64,000 nt of DNA, taken from Paenibacillus radicis (ex Gao et al. 2016) (lineage in GTDB: Bacteria; Bacillota; Bacilli; Paenibacillales; Paenibacillaceae). The DNA lies in contig NZ_BMHY01000005.1 in assembly GCF_014641555.1 (NCBI RefSeq), positions 365,523 through 429,522 on the forward strand. The letters run 5' to 3'. Under the pieces are notes generated by a model. That model was given only the letters and a program-made list of their open reading frames with translations, ran no database searches and was not told the DNA's origin. The translations under genes and the position numbers were made by a program. Shown here one piece after another: positions 42,358 to 49,936 of this stretch. The number at the start of each line of letters is the position of its first letter. Position 1 is the first letter of the stretch.

Positions 42358-43620
42358 ATGGATTTCTTTTTTGACGGATTTATATCGAGAGAGGTTTTGA
42401 ACAACTTTCTGTCACGTGCCGTGACGCATTGCGGCATTGGCGAGGATAACAGTCTAGCTTCTTCAACCTTTGAGGACGATATTCGGATGTTAAAGAATGA
42501 AGGCGCGAAGTTTATCGGACGGGCTTCCTATGTGTGGGACAGCACGGATGATGAGCGGCATTTCCGGATTGCGAAGGAACGTGCAGAGCGCGCGCATGAG
42601 GTGGATCCGGACTTTATTTTACAGGCCTGTGTATTCGAATGCATTCAGAAAAGCTTCGTAAACTCAGTCCAAATACCAGCATGGGTGTTTGAAGCTTTTG
42701 GACTTGATGTGGAAGACCGCTATTTCTCCTATGAGAATATGGTTTTTGAAAATGGCAGGTATATCAACCAGTGGGGGAAGGACTCTTCGGTAGAGGATAT
42801 CAACCGTTTGGAATCCCGGTTATGGATTTACTACCGGGCATGTTCTTATATCCGTGCAGGGTTTGAAGGCATTCATTTCGGACAGGTGCATTTGATCGGT
42901 GCGGAGGATGAAGGCTTCCATTACTTCAAAGAGGTAATCGGTATGATCCGGGATTATGCCAAGCAGCATGCCCGCCGCCATTACGTCTTATGTGATGCGC
43001 ATACGCACGGAATCAGCGTGGACGGTGTCAGCCTATTTGACTATAACTGCTTTCCAATCCGTTTAAAGGAAGTCATCGATAAGCCAATGGAATGTATCTG
43101 TGAAGAGGGATATTTGGACAGCCTGTTCGCACGCAGTGCAGCAGGAGTATCCCCAAGCGGCTGGGCGGCGGATTCGATGCCGTTTATCGTAGAGTTTGAC
43201 AATTTCGGCCGGGACCGTGCTCGCGGAGTGCCGAATCATGAAAGCCATTTTGCCTGGGGCTATGATGAAATTACATGGTTTGCCCTTCTCAGGGATGATG
43301 CTCGTGCCGAATTTCTGCGCTATATCGATCAATGGGTGAATGAGCGCTATCCGGAGGGATGGGTTCAGATGCCATCACGCCGCATCATGACAGAAAGCCT
43401 CAAGAGAACTTATGCATCCCAAACACTGACTGCAGACAGAGTAGCAGAGCTTGCTCCGGTAGAATATATAACGGCCTATGCAAAATACGAGGATTCCTAC
43501 GATATCTACCGTTGGTATTACAGTGCGAACCGTCCTTCTGATGGCTGTCCTTATGGATTTGGCGATGAGGATGTCATTAAGGAATTGTTTGCCTCAAGGG
43601 GCTGTACAGAGAAAACATAA
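42358..43620 (+). CDS. Uncharacterised 420-residue protein, possible TIM-barrel hydrolase
   Basis: About 420 residues with no signal peptide, not recognised. Alternating strands and helices with acidic/aromatic strand ends (GAKFIGRASYVWDS, FEGIHFGQVHLIGAEDEG, HYVLCDAHTHGISVDG, MPFIVEFDNFG) resemble a TIM-barrel glycosidase-like fold, but no family motif is certain. ATG 42358 (MDFFFDGF) is preferred because GGAG lies 9 bases upstream; an in-frame ATG at 42343 has no site. It stands alone, and its stop codon abuts the left end of the integrative element, whose insertion point is 12-20 bases downstream. Confidence 0.6.
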   Translation: MDFFFDGFISREVLNNFLSRAVTHCGIGEDNSLASSTFEDDIRMLKNEGAKFIGRASYVWDSTDDERHFRIAKERAERAHEVDPDFILQACVFECIQKSFVNSVQIPAWVFEAFGLDVEDRYFSYENMVFENGRYINQWGKDSSVEDINRLESRLWIYYRACSYIRAGFEGIHFGQVHLIGAEDEGFHYFKEVIGMIRDYAKQHARRHYVLCDAHTHGISVDGVSLFDYNCFPIRLKEVIDKPMECICEEGYLDSLFARSAAGVSPSGWAADSMPFIVEFDNFGRDRARGVPNHESHFAWGYDEITWFALLRDDARAEFLRYIDQWVNERYPEGWVQMPSRRIMTESLKRTYASQTLTADRVAELAPVEYITAYAKYEDSYDIYRWYYSANRPSDGCPYGFGDEDVIKELFASRGCTEKT

Positions 43621-43632
43621 GCAGCGTCGAGT

Positions 43633-43691
43633 ACACCATATTGATGGGGTGGCGAGCATAGCTCGTGAGGGTTCAAATCCCTCCGACCGCA
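43633..43691 (+). pseudogene. tRNA-Leu-like 3' half (left end)
   Basis: From the anticodon-loop bases TTGATGG (43641-43647), this continues with GGTGG, a class-II variable arm (CGAGC-ATAG-CTCG), T-arm GAGGGTTCAAATCCCTC, acceptor strand CGACCGC and discriminator A43691. No 5' half precedes it; CCA is not encoded. A small terminator follows. Confidence 0.7.
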
Positions 43692-43709
43692 TCCTGATTC
43701 AAATGCGAT

Positions 43710-43733
43710 AACCTTTGATACGTCAGGTTTTTG
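43710..43733 (+). terminator. Terminator after the tRNA 3' half
   Basis: AACCT pairs with AGGTT around TTGATACGTC, followed by a TTTTT run. Its position is typical for the end of a tRNA transcript. Confidence 0.5.
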
Positions 43734-43784
43734 TGTGCTTTAGGAGATATTCAATTTTAATCGACTCCATCATGTTTCGGTTTC

Positions 43785-43802
43785 TGGTCACGGATTGGTC
43801 AC
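43785..43802 (+). repeat. Arm-type TGGTCAC repeats, left end
   Basis: Two TGGTCAC units with GGTCAC at 43786-43791 and 43797-43802, 11 bp apart. The same motif occurs three times at the right end. Short, helically phased direct repeats near att cores are typical integrase arm-binding sites. Confidence 0.5.
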
Positions 43803-43819
43803 AGAACTTTAATGCTCAT

Positions 43820-44178
43820 TTACCATGCGATGACTAGGTATTCGCATCGTTGTTCATTAACTGTAGATGCATGGAACAATGTTTTTGCTAATGAGTTAGA
43901 GGCAACGTCTTGCATATTCGGAAGAAGATGCGAGTATGTGTCCAATGTCATTGTAATGGATGAATGACCTAGACGCTCTGAGACGATTTTAGGATGCACG
44001 TTTTGCTGAAGAAGTAGCGAGGCATGAGTATGGCGTAAGTCGTGAAAAGTAATATGTGGTACTTCAGCTTCTTTCTTATATTTTGCGTATGCAGGCTTTC
44101 CTTTCTCCTTGCATACAACAAGTCCGTTATCTTCATAAATATCTCGATATTGCATTTTTTCTTCCTGCCTTCTCTATT
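43820..44178 (-). pseudogene. Tyrosine integrase, truncated remnant
   Basis: The C-terminal ~115 residues of a phage/ICE-type tyrosine recombinase. Readable catalytic elements are HDLRHTHAS (HxxR) and LGHSSITMTLDTYSHLL (His and nucleophile Tyr); the upstream part reads RRQEEKMQYRDIYEDNGLVV. A stop (TAG on the minus strand near 44179) ends the frame there, so the N-terminal two thirds, including the first catalytic Arg and the arm-binding domain, are missing. It probably once drove integration at the adjacent tRNA-derived ends. It cannot act alone in this state. Confidence 0.8.
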
Positions 44179-44187
44179 AAGATATAA

Positions 44188-44637
44188 TTATAGAGCTGGC
44201 GATAAAAACGTCACCTTTGATTTTGGCATATCCGCAACAGATATAAGATGCAATGTAAAGGCTGGGAAACGCCAGCTTAAATACAACATCGAACAGATTA
44301 AGACAGGAGCTCGGACGGACATTCGTCGACGATTCGATTTCGGTGGTCTTTATGAACGTGTCTTCTTTTATAAGGGAGTGACCGAGAAAGATGAATACGT
44401 CAGGTTGGTCCGAAAGTTCAACATTAATGTAGTAGGTTATTTCGGAAACACCGCAGGTTATGATGGCTTCAAAGGGCAGGATATTGCTGTTATGGGTACT
44501 CCACACGTAACGAATATGAATACTTGCTAACATTAGCGTGCTTGGGGTATATAGCGGGGCTTATGGATCAGACATTTGTTCTAATTATGTATATAATTAG
44601 AACAAATGTCCCTTTACGAATTTTAATTAGAGCATAA
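44188..44637 (+). pseudogene. Frameshifted fragment of a mobile-element gene
   Basis: The plus strand reads NVTFDFGISATDIRCNVKAG, then GKRQLKYNIEQIKTGARTDI and later YDGFKGQDIAVMGTPHV; it meets a stop at 44530. A one-base shift near 44507 restores NEYEYLLTLACLGYIAGLMD up to a stop at 44635. The 5' end is cut where the integrase remnant begins. The look is that of a replication or helicase-type element protein, but the family is not identified. The minus-strand frame over 44177-44533 is taken as a shadow. Confidence 0.5.
44571..44610. repeat. Perfect 18-bp AT-rich palindrome
   Basis: GACATTTGTTCTAATTAT (44571-44588) and its exact complement (44593-44610) flank GTAT. There is no T run on either side. 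It lies between the pseudogene and the end of the SEC-C gene and could be a terminator or a protein-binding site. Confidence 0.65.
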
Positions 44638-45907
44638 TATTACAGCCATATAAGAAACGCATTAGTTCTATATCATGAAAGTTCTGCCATTCGGGCGGAA
44701 TATCTGCTATCCCTTCTCTATGTACAATATATAAGTAAACTTTAGCCTCATCTGAAAGATCATAAAATGCTGTTTTATTAAAGTATATATTTATTGAATT
44801 AATCAGTAGTTCCTTTATGAAATTCCATAAATACCATAGTTGTAACTTTTCGTTTTCACATGAATCATACATCTTTTTTAATTTATCAATACTAATAATT
44901 CTTTTGCTTTCTTTATAATAAGAAACAATAATATATGGCTTTTTACTATTTATTACATTGACAAAACATAGTATATCTTCATACTCAATAACTTCTGAAA
45001 GAGAAAGGTTAATCCTCTCAATAGGCAATTCAAAGATAATGGTTTCTAACTTAGATTCTGCTTCCTGTGTTTTTAATCGTTTAAGTTCATTTAACATTTT
45101 CAACATTAAGGGATAGAGCCTAAATAATGTTTCAACTGAATGATGATAGTTTCTAAAATATTCAGATTGGGAGCCATCAGGACTACATATAGCGTACTTG
45201 TTGTTACGAATAAGTTCCGCCATATAGAAAATGTTCATAATTTTATAATAAATGTCAAATGTAATAGCCTTTAATGAATACTCGATATTTTGAATACTTG
45301 TTCCCGAATAATCAGTATTTCCATCCTTTTCAATATCAGCAAATAGTTCTTCATCATGCTTTTTGCAAAAAGAGACTGTAACACTCGCATTTTCAATAGG
45401 GATTTCTGAGTAAAACATTGAAATATCTTTATTTAGTGCGTCCTCGTTAGGTACTTTATGATCATTAAATCCAATTACTTTGTCACCAAAACTTAAGTTT
45501 CTCAGAACGTTATTCTCAGTCAAAGTATGAGAATGTCGCATGTGGTTACCATGATCACAATCACCAAACACTTCATGAGCAGAACAATAAGCAATATTTT
45601 TTTTATTTACAGATGCTTTTTCTACTTTACTGCTTATCAATTTACTGTCTTTTTGCAAATAGAATTGATCAAGCTCTTCCTCTATTACTCCAGGGTTCTC
45701 TTTTCTAAATTTAATAGCTTCTTTATGTTTTGTTTTACAACAGTCTTTGTACTGTTTCCCCATTAAGCAAACACACACTTCCTCATCTATAGGTAAGTAT
45801 GATTTTGCTGAAAACTTAGGATAATTATCTCTATTAAAAAAATCTTCATATGTGTTAAAAATATGCTTATATTTCCTAAAAATACCTTCATCTTTTTGAA
45901 AGTCCAA
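44627..45907 (-). CDS. AT-rich SEC-C/zinc-motif protein, element cargo
   Basis: About 426 residues, the only intact gene in the element. Near the N-terminus is a degenerate SEC-C zinc motif (VCVCLMGKQYKDCC). A Cys/His-rich segment follows (YCSAHEVFGDCDHGNHMRHSH), then VTVSFCKKHDEELFADIEKD, and a mostly helical C-terminal half (FRLYPLMLKMLNELKRLK, WYLWNFIKELLINSINIYF). No signal peptide or membrane helix is seen. GC content is far below the flanks, indicating transfer. TTG 45907 is preferred because GGGGG lies about 8 bases upstream; TTG 45922 has no site. Function unknown; position as sole cargo beside an integrase suggests a defence, toxin or element-maintenance role (inference only). Confidence 0.65.
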   Translation of the reverse strand: MDFQKDEGIFRKYKHIFNTYEDFFNRDNYPKFSAKSYLPIDEEVCVCLMGKQYKDCCKTKHKEAIKFRKENPGVIEEELDQFYLQKDSKLISSKVEKASVNKKNIAYCSAHEVFGDCDHGNHMRHSHTLTENNVLRNLSFGDKVIGFNDHKVPNEDALNKDISMFYSEIPIENASVTVSFCKKHDEELFADIEKDGNTDYSGTSIQNIEYSLKAITFDIYYKIMNIFYMAELIRNNKYAICSPDGSQSEYFRNYHHSVETLFRLYPLMLKMLNELKRLKTQEAESKLETIIFELPIERINLSLSEVIEYEDILCFVNVINSKKPYIIVSYYKESKRIISIDKLKKMYDSCENEKLQLWYLWNFIKELLINSINIYFNKTAFYDLSDEAKVYLYIVHREGIADIPPEWQNFHDIELMRFLYGCNIML

Positions 45908-46099
45908 CTTAATTGCCCCCAAACATCTTATTATGTAAAATTATAAAATCGTAATATTAGTTTGAAAATAGTATCATTTCGAGGATCAAGCAATTTCAAC
46001 GTCAGGACTTCCTATCTTATACATAAATTATATCATGATTCCAAGCTTCATATTAGGTAACGAATACATATATTCATTGCGAAAGATTTCACTCTGAAA

Positions 46100-46129
46100 T
46101 GGTCACAACCGTGGTCACAAACTGGTCAC
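46100..46129 (+). repeat. Arm-type TGGTCAC repeats, right end
   Basis: GGTCAC at 46101-46106, 46113-46118 and 46124-46129, spaced 12 and 11 bp and each preceded by T. Same orientation and sequence as the left-end pair. They lie ~97 bp inside the tRNA 5' half. Confidence 0.55.
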
Positions 46130-46178
46130 GTACTGGAAGGAATCTTATGAAATAAAAGTCCATAGAAAATGAAAGTAA

Positions 46179-46208
46179 CCGAAAACCTTGATACATAAGG
46201 GTTTCCGG
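46179..46208. other. Hairpin before the tRNA 5' half
   Basis: CCGAAAACCTT pairs with AAGGGTTTCCGG around GATACAT. The remaining bases of 45908-46443 are AT-rich and hold only the arm repeats, the tRNA piece and a terminator; no further gene is seen. Confidence 0.45.
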
Positions 46209-46224
46209 CTATTCAAGGAATTAA

Positions 46225-46262
46225 GCGGTCGTGGTGGAACGGCAGACACACCAACTTGATGG
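46225..46262 (+). pseudogene. tRNA-Leu-like 5' half (right end)
   Basis: Acceptor GCGGTCG (complements CGACCGC at 43684-43690), TG, a Leu-type D-arm GTGGAACGGCAGACAC, CCAAC and the loop TTGATGG. After 46262 no anticodon 3' strand, T-arm or acceptor follows. The inferred anticodon position reads GAT rather than the GAG of the closest Leu type. Confidence 0.7.
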
Positions 46263-46335
46263 AATGGAGAGGCGAGTCTAATTAGGCTTCGCTCCTTTTT
46301 CTATCAACGCAAGCAATTGAATATTACCCGGTGTA

Positions 46336-46376
46336 ACAACTTCACTGACAGCAGCTGTCAGTGAAGTTGTTTTATT
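46336..46376 (+). terminator. Perfect terminator before the DJ-1 gene
   Basis: ACAACTTCACTGACA pairs with TGTCAGTGAAGTTGT across GCAGC, followed by TTTTATT. Confidence 0.8.
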
Positions 46377-46443
46377 ATGAACTTAACCGCTCATTACGAT
46401 GAATGGTTGCTGTTATTAATGAACTTTATGAGGAGCGTTCGAG

Positions 46444-47070
46444 ATGAATAATACGGTATATCTTTACGTGTTTGATACGATGTCTGATTGGGAAGCAGGT
46501 TACTTAACTGCTGAATTGAATTCGGGAAGATACTTCAGGCAGGGGCTGGCGCCCGCAAAAATAGTCACGGTAGGAATAGAAAAGATTCCAGTTACGACAA
46601 TGGGCGGATTGAAAATAATTCCAGATGTTAAGGTGGAGGAGTGCAGCATTAAAGATATCGATGCATTGATTTTGCCTGGTGGAAATACATGGACAGAAGC
46701 TATTCATGAGCCTATATTAAAAATTGCCGGGATGTGCATAGAGCAAGGAATAGTAGTTGGAGCCATTTGTGGTGCTACCTTGGGGCTTGCTGGAGCAGGA
46801 TTGTTAGATTCACGTCCGCATACAAGCAATGATTTGGCCTATCTTAAACTGATTTGCCATTCTTATAAGGGTGAAGAGTATTACAAAGCGGAATGTTCTG
46901 TAACGGACGGGAAATTGATCACTGCATCAGGAGTAGCGCCATTAGAATTTTCTGTTCATGTGTTAAAAGCGTTAGATGTATTTACTCCAGAATCATTAGA
47001 CGCTTGGTATGGGCTAAATAAAACGCATGAGTCGAAGTATTTCTATGAGTTAATGAACTCCATCCAATGA
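46444..47070 (+). CDS. DJ-1/PfpI family glutamine-amidotransferase-like protein
   Basis: 208 residues. The nucleophile elbow is VVGAICGATLGLA (Cys near 112), with ALILPGGNTWTE upstream and VTDGKLITASGVAPLEF downstream, as in the YdeA/PfpI-like class I amidotransferase fold. The family includes chaperone/deglycase and unassigned hydrolases; the exact role is unknown. Start ATG 46444 lies 9-10 bases after GAGGAGCG. Stands alone immediately right of the integrative element. Confidence 0.85.
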   Translation: MNNTVYLYVFDTMSDWEAGYLTAELNSGRYFRQGLAPAKIVTVGIEKIPVTTMGGLKIIPDVKVEECSIKDIDALILPGGNTWTEAIHEPILKIAGMCIEQGIVVGAICGATLGLAGAGLLDSRPHTSNDLAYLKLICHSYKGEEYYKAECSVTDGKLITASGVAPLEFSVHVLKALDVFTPESLDAWYGLNKTHESKYFYELMNSIQ

Positions 47071-47163
47071 GCTATAACCGGATAGTGACCTAAAAGAACA
47101 TAAAGATGACGCCAGGATATCCTGAGCGTCTATTTTATTCCATAATAAGCATCAAAAAAATCA

Positions 47164-47189
47164 TAAATGTCATATATTATTGTCGGTTT
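47164..47189 (+). promoter_or_regulatory. Possible sigma-D promoter of the flagellin gene
   Basis: TAAA (47164-47167), 14 bases, then GTCGGTTT, resembling the sigma-28/SigD pattern TAAA-N15-GCCGATAT at five of eight -10 positions. The location ~70 bp before the flagellin ATG fits motility-type control. Confidence 0.4.
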
Positions 47190-47259
47190 TTAGGAGAATA
47201 TGTTATGGTAGTAGTGGGTAATCATGACAATCATTAATTTCTTTTACAAGGAGCCGATT

Positions 47260-49074
47260 ATGAGAATCACCCATAACATATCCGCATTAAATGCTGACAA
47301 TATATTGAAGAAAAATAATGAAAAATTGTCCAAATCATCGGAAAAGCTGGCTTCGGGCTTGCGTATCAATAGAGCTGCTGACGATGCAGCGGGTCTATCG
47401 ATTTCGGAGTCAATGAGAGGGCAGATTCGAGGGCTGCAACAGGCAGAACGTAACGTACAGGATGGCATATCGGTCGTTCAGACCGCCGATGGCGGTATGC
47501 AGGAAATTTCGAACATTATTGCCCGGCAGAAGGAGCTGCTCGTTCAGGGGATGAACGGCACTTATTCCGATCAGGACAAGCAGATGATCGAACTAGAAAT
47601 ACGCCAGCTTAATGAGGCAATTGATAGTATTGCAGAGTCGAACACGTTTAACACAATCAATCTTCTCGCCCGCAGCGATTATCAGATCTATGCGGACCGT
47701 TCGAGTACCGATACGACAATGAACATCAGCGATCCGCCGACCGATATTTACATTTCGAAAAGCCCAATTTACGCACCCGCAGGGACGCCAGGGACACCGC
47801 GTCAAAAAACTAGGGACGTAGATACGACCACGACGACCCAGACCTACTCCAGCACAAGTCAAACGACGCCTAAAGTATTTCCGGATGGAAGAGAAGGCTA
47901 TAACGATTATAAGGTCGATACTCAAACGACTACCAAAACGGATACGAATACGAAGGTTTATGAAACGACGGCCCCTACAACGAACCCCGTTTATACGGAC
48001 CCGGCTTATTGGTATACCGTAGGAAGAAATGATACCTATTTTGGCTCAGCGCATCATTCGCAATTGTATGGGAATATGGTTGAGAATATTGAAGTTGACG
48101 GAGTTTCAAGAGCGTTGGAATATGGGAGCAGAACAAATCCCGGAACGGTTCCGGCAGTTGATCATTTTGTTTTTCCCAATACAGACATATCCGTAACCAG
48201 ATACCGGACGATAAATGCAGACAATTCGATCGAAATTAGATATGAAATGAAAAATAACGGGACAACGGATTCAACCGTTAATATGAGCAACAGCTTGAAT
48301 CCGCCTAAAAACGCAGTGATGTTTGACGATACAGGAAATCCTCTCCCGCCAGGCAATCATGTCATCTCACCGGTGTCCGGTAACGTCTTCCATATGGAAG
48401 GTGAAGAAGCGAATGCGAGTGTTGAATTTGATGATGGACTCGGACTTGCAGCGCCAACAGGGCTCACCATTAATAATACGGTGCCAGGGGAGCCGCAAAT
48501 TAATTTCAATTGGGAGTACAATTTGGCACAAGGCCAGAGTATGACCATTGGATTTAAGTACGGTCCACTATCGCTATCGCCCAATATTGATGTCCTGGAG
48601 CATACAACGGAAACGGAGGTAACCAAGCATATTGAATCCGAGGTTGTGACAGACATTACCGATATAGACTATGCCCCTCCGCAACTTGTCATTCAGGCGG
48701 GAACGAAAGCGCACGAAACCATCGAAATCCCTTTATTCAATGTCAAAGCTAGCGGTCTAGGGATATCGAATATCGGATTACTGCCGCCATCAATCCCTGC
48801 GCAATCACTTGCTCAGACAGAAGGTGCTCTAGCTAAAATAAGCAATGTCCGGGCGATCCATGGCTCCTTGCATAATCGAATGGAGCATACGATGAACAAT
48901 GCAGCAAATTATTATGAAAATTTAGCAGCTGCAGAGTCGAGAATTCGGGATACGGATATAGCTAAAGAAATGGTTAATAACACGTTGTCCAACATTGTAT
49001 CTCAATCCGCGCAAGCCATGCTGGCTCAAGCGAACAACAATCCGCAAGCAATTCTGCAATTGATGAAAAGCTAA
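47260..49074 (+). CDS. Flagellin with a large central insertion
   Basis: 604 residues. The N-terminal D0/D1 region is canonical (MRITHNISALNADNILKKNN; ASGLRINRAADDAAGLSISE) and so is the C-terminal one (NYYENLAAAESRIRDTDIAK; MLAQANNNPQAILQLM). Between them (about 160-520) lies a Thr-rich linker (TTTTTQTYSSTSQTTP) and a beta-rich domain (YWYTVGRNDTYFGSAHHSQL; DISVTRYRTINADNSIEIRY) not typical of flagellins. It lacks the HExxH of flagellinolysins. The ends should still polymerise into the filament while the insert is displayed. No other flagellar gene is nearby. ATG 47260 is chosen (AAGGAG 6 bases before), not the frame start at 47224. Confidence 0.88.
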   Translation: MRITHNISALNADNILKKNNEKLSKSSEKLASGLRINRAADDAAGLSISESMRGQIRGLQQAERNVQDGISVVQTADGGMQEISNIIARQKELLVQGMNGTYSDQDKQMIELEIRQLNEAIDSIAESNTFNTINLLARSDYQIYADRSSTDTTMNISDPPTDIYISKSPIYAPAGTPGTPRQKTRDVDTTTTTQTYSSTSQTTPKVFPDGREGYNDYKVDTQTTTKTDTNTKVYETTAPTTNPVYTDPAYWYTVGRNDTYFGSAHHSQLYGNMVENIEVDGVSRALEYGSRTNPGTVPAVDHFVFPNTDISVTRYRTINADNSIEIRYEMKNNGTTDSTVNMSNSLNPPKNAVMFDDTGNPLPPGNHVISPVSGNVFHMEGEEANASVEFDDGLGLAAPTGLTINNTVPGEPQINFNWEYNLAQGQSMTIGFKYGPLSLSPNIDVLEHTTETEVTKHIESEVVTDITDIDYAPPQLVIQAGTKAHETIEIPLFNVKASGLGISNIGLLPPSIPAQSLAQTEGALAKISNVRAIHGSLHNRMEHTMNNAANYYENLAAAESRIRDTDIAKEMVNNTLSNIVSQSAQAMLAQANNNPQAILQLMKS

Positions 49075-49084
49075 GACTGACCTG

Positions 49085-49110
49085 AACCTGCCTGAATGGG
49101 CAGGTTTTTT
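49085..49110 (+). terminator. Flagellin gene terminator
   Basis: AACCTGCC and GGGCAGGTT flank TGAAT, followed by TTTTT. Confidence 0.9.
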
Positions 49111-49132
49111 AGTATGGACGCATGGCGGTTGA

Positions 49133-49723
49133 TTATCCCCAAATACACTCCACTTCAATAAGCTTTAGCCGGTCGAAGCTTAACTTATAAATATCTGGCA
49201 TGTCCAGCTGTCTCCAGAATTCGAAATCGAATCTGTTGTCCAAGGCATTCATAATTAAAACCATAATATTGCCATGCGTCCCGATTGCTATATTCTCACC
49301 TTCGTATCGTTCCAGTACTTTATGGAGCGCTCGAACTCCTCTCTTCTGGGCAATAAGGTTGGATTCTCCTCCTTCCCAGGAAAAAGAAGGATCTGCCCAC
49401 ACCTTTTCTATGGCATGGTTAAAGTCATCGACAGGTTTAGCAGATAATAATCGTTCTTTAAATTCCTCTTCTATGACGATATTAAGACCATGTATTGCAG
49501 CTAACCCTTGAACCGTTTGAATGGCTCTTTTATAGGGGCTTGAAAGAACGACAGCAATCTTTTCGTTTTTCAGTATGTCCGTAACTTTAAGGGCATCCTC
49601 TATTCCTCGCTCAGATAAGGATCTATTCAATTCGTCAATAGAATAAGCAGAATGAGCATGCCGAACAAAATAAAGAGTAGTAACCAACGAAGTCACCGAC
49701 CAATCGATATAGGATGTAACCAT
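49133..49723 (-). CDS. Histidine phosphatase family protein (second copy)
   Basis: Up to 196 residues. Catalytic motif LYFVRHAHSAY, then VVLSSPYKRAIQT and the second His in IAIGTHGNIMVL. It resembles the phosphatase at 16192-16740 (shared ERLLS/ERVLS, EGGES and LSNPD/LDMPD-like positions), so the two are paralogues of unknown substrate. The start is uncertain: ATG 49723 has no good ribosome site, and a GTG or TTG 9-12 codons in would place MTTLYFVRHAHS-type sequence at the N-terminus, as in most family members. Convergent with flagellin. Confidence 0.8.
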   Translation of the reverse strand: MVTSYIDWSVTSLVTTLYFVRHAHSAYSIDELNRSLSERGIEDALKVTDILKNEKIAVVLSSPYKRAIQTVQGLAAIHGLNIVIEEEFKERLLSAKPVDDFNHAIEKVWADPSFSWEGGESNLIAQKRGVRALHKVLERYEGENIAIGTHGNIMVLIMNALDNRFDFEFWRQLDMPDIYKLSFDRLKLIEVECIWG

Positions 49724-49771
49724 ATTTTAATTTATTTATAAAAGTATTGTATCGCTAGTCGAAAATAAACA

Positions 49772-49883
49772 TTTTTATCACAAGTAGAGTTTTGTATAAT
49801 AAATCATAGAGGGACTGGTAACATGCCCCCTGTTGCTGCGCAAATACATAACAAGCCATTGCGACCAGCTGGCTTGTTTTTTT
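49772..49883 (+). ncRNA. Leader RNA with terminator before the response regulator
   Basis: A promoter-like TTTTTA (49772-49777) and TATAAT (49795-49800, 17-base spacer) is followed by ~75 bases ending in a clear terminator: AACAAGCCA (49850-49858) pairs with TGGCTTGTT (49870-49878) and seven T residues follow. No plus-strand gene precedes it. It therefore looks like a leader attenuator or short RNA upstream of the regulator ATG at 49937; no known riboswitch class is recognised. Confidence 0.5.
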
Positions 49884-49936
49884 ATGCATACGGTGTTCGA
49901 AATTGTCTACGCAAATAGAAAGAGGTGCGGTTGCAG

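Larger units (their letters stand above)
43633..46262. mobile_element. Decayed tRNA-associated integrative element (~2.6 kb)
   Basis: Bounded by ACACCA-TA-TTGATGG (43633-43647) and ACACCA-AC-TTGATGG (46248-46262), which match at 13 of 15 bases. Inside the left end is a tRNA 3' half; inside the right end is the matching 5' half, so joining the ends rebuilds a tRNA-Leu-like molecule. TGGTCAC repeats lie inside both ends. Contents: integrase remnant, frameshifted gene and one intact AT-rich gene. The boundaries are inferred. Confidence 0.6.

Noticed and set aside
44177..44533. 118-codon minus-strand frame
   Set aside because: The plus strand over the same bases reads more like real protein and continues after one frameshift; the minus frame has no recognisable motif.
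46225..46300. Complete tRNA-Leu gene
   Set aside because: Only acceptor 5' strand, D-arm and anticodon loop are present; no T-arm or 3' acceptor follows.
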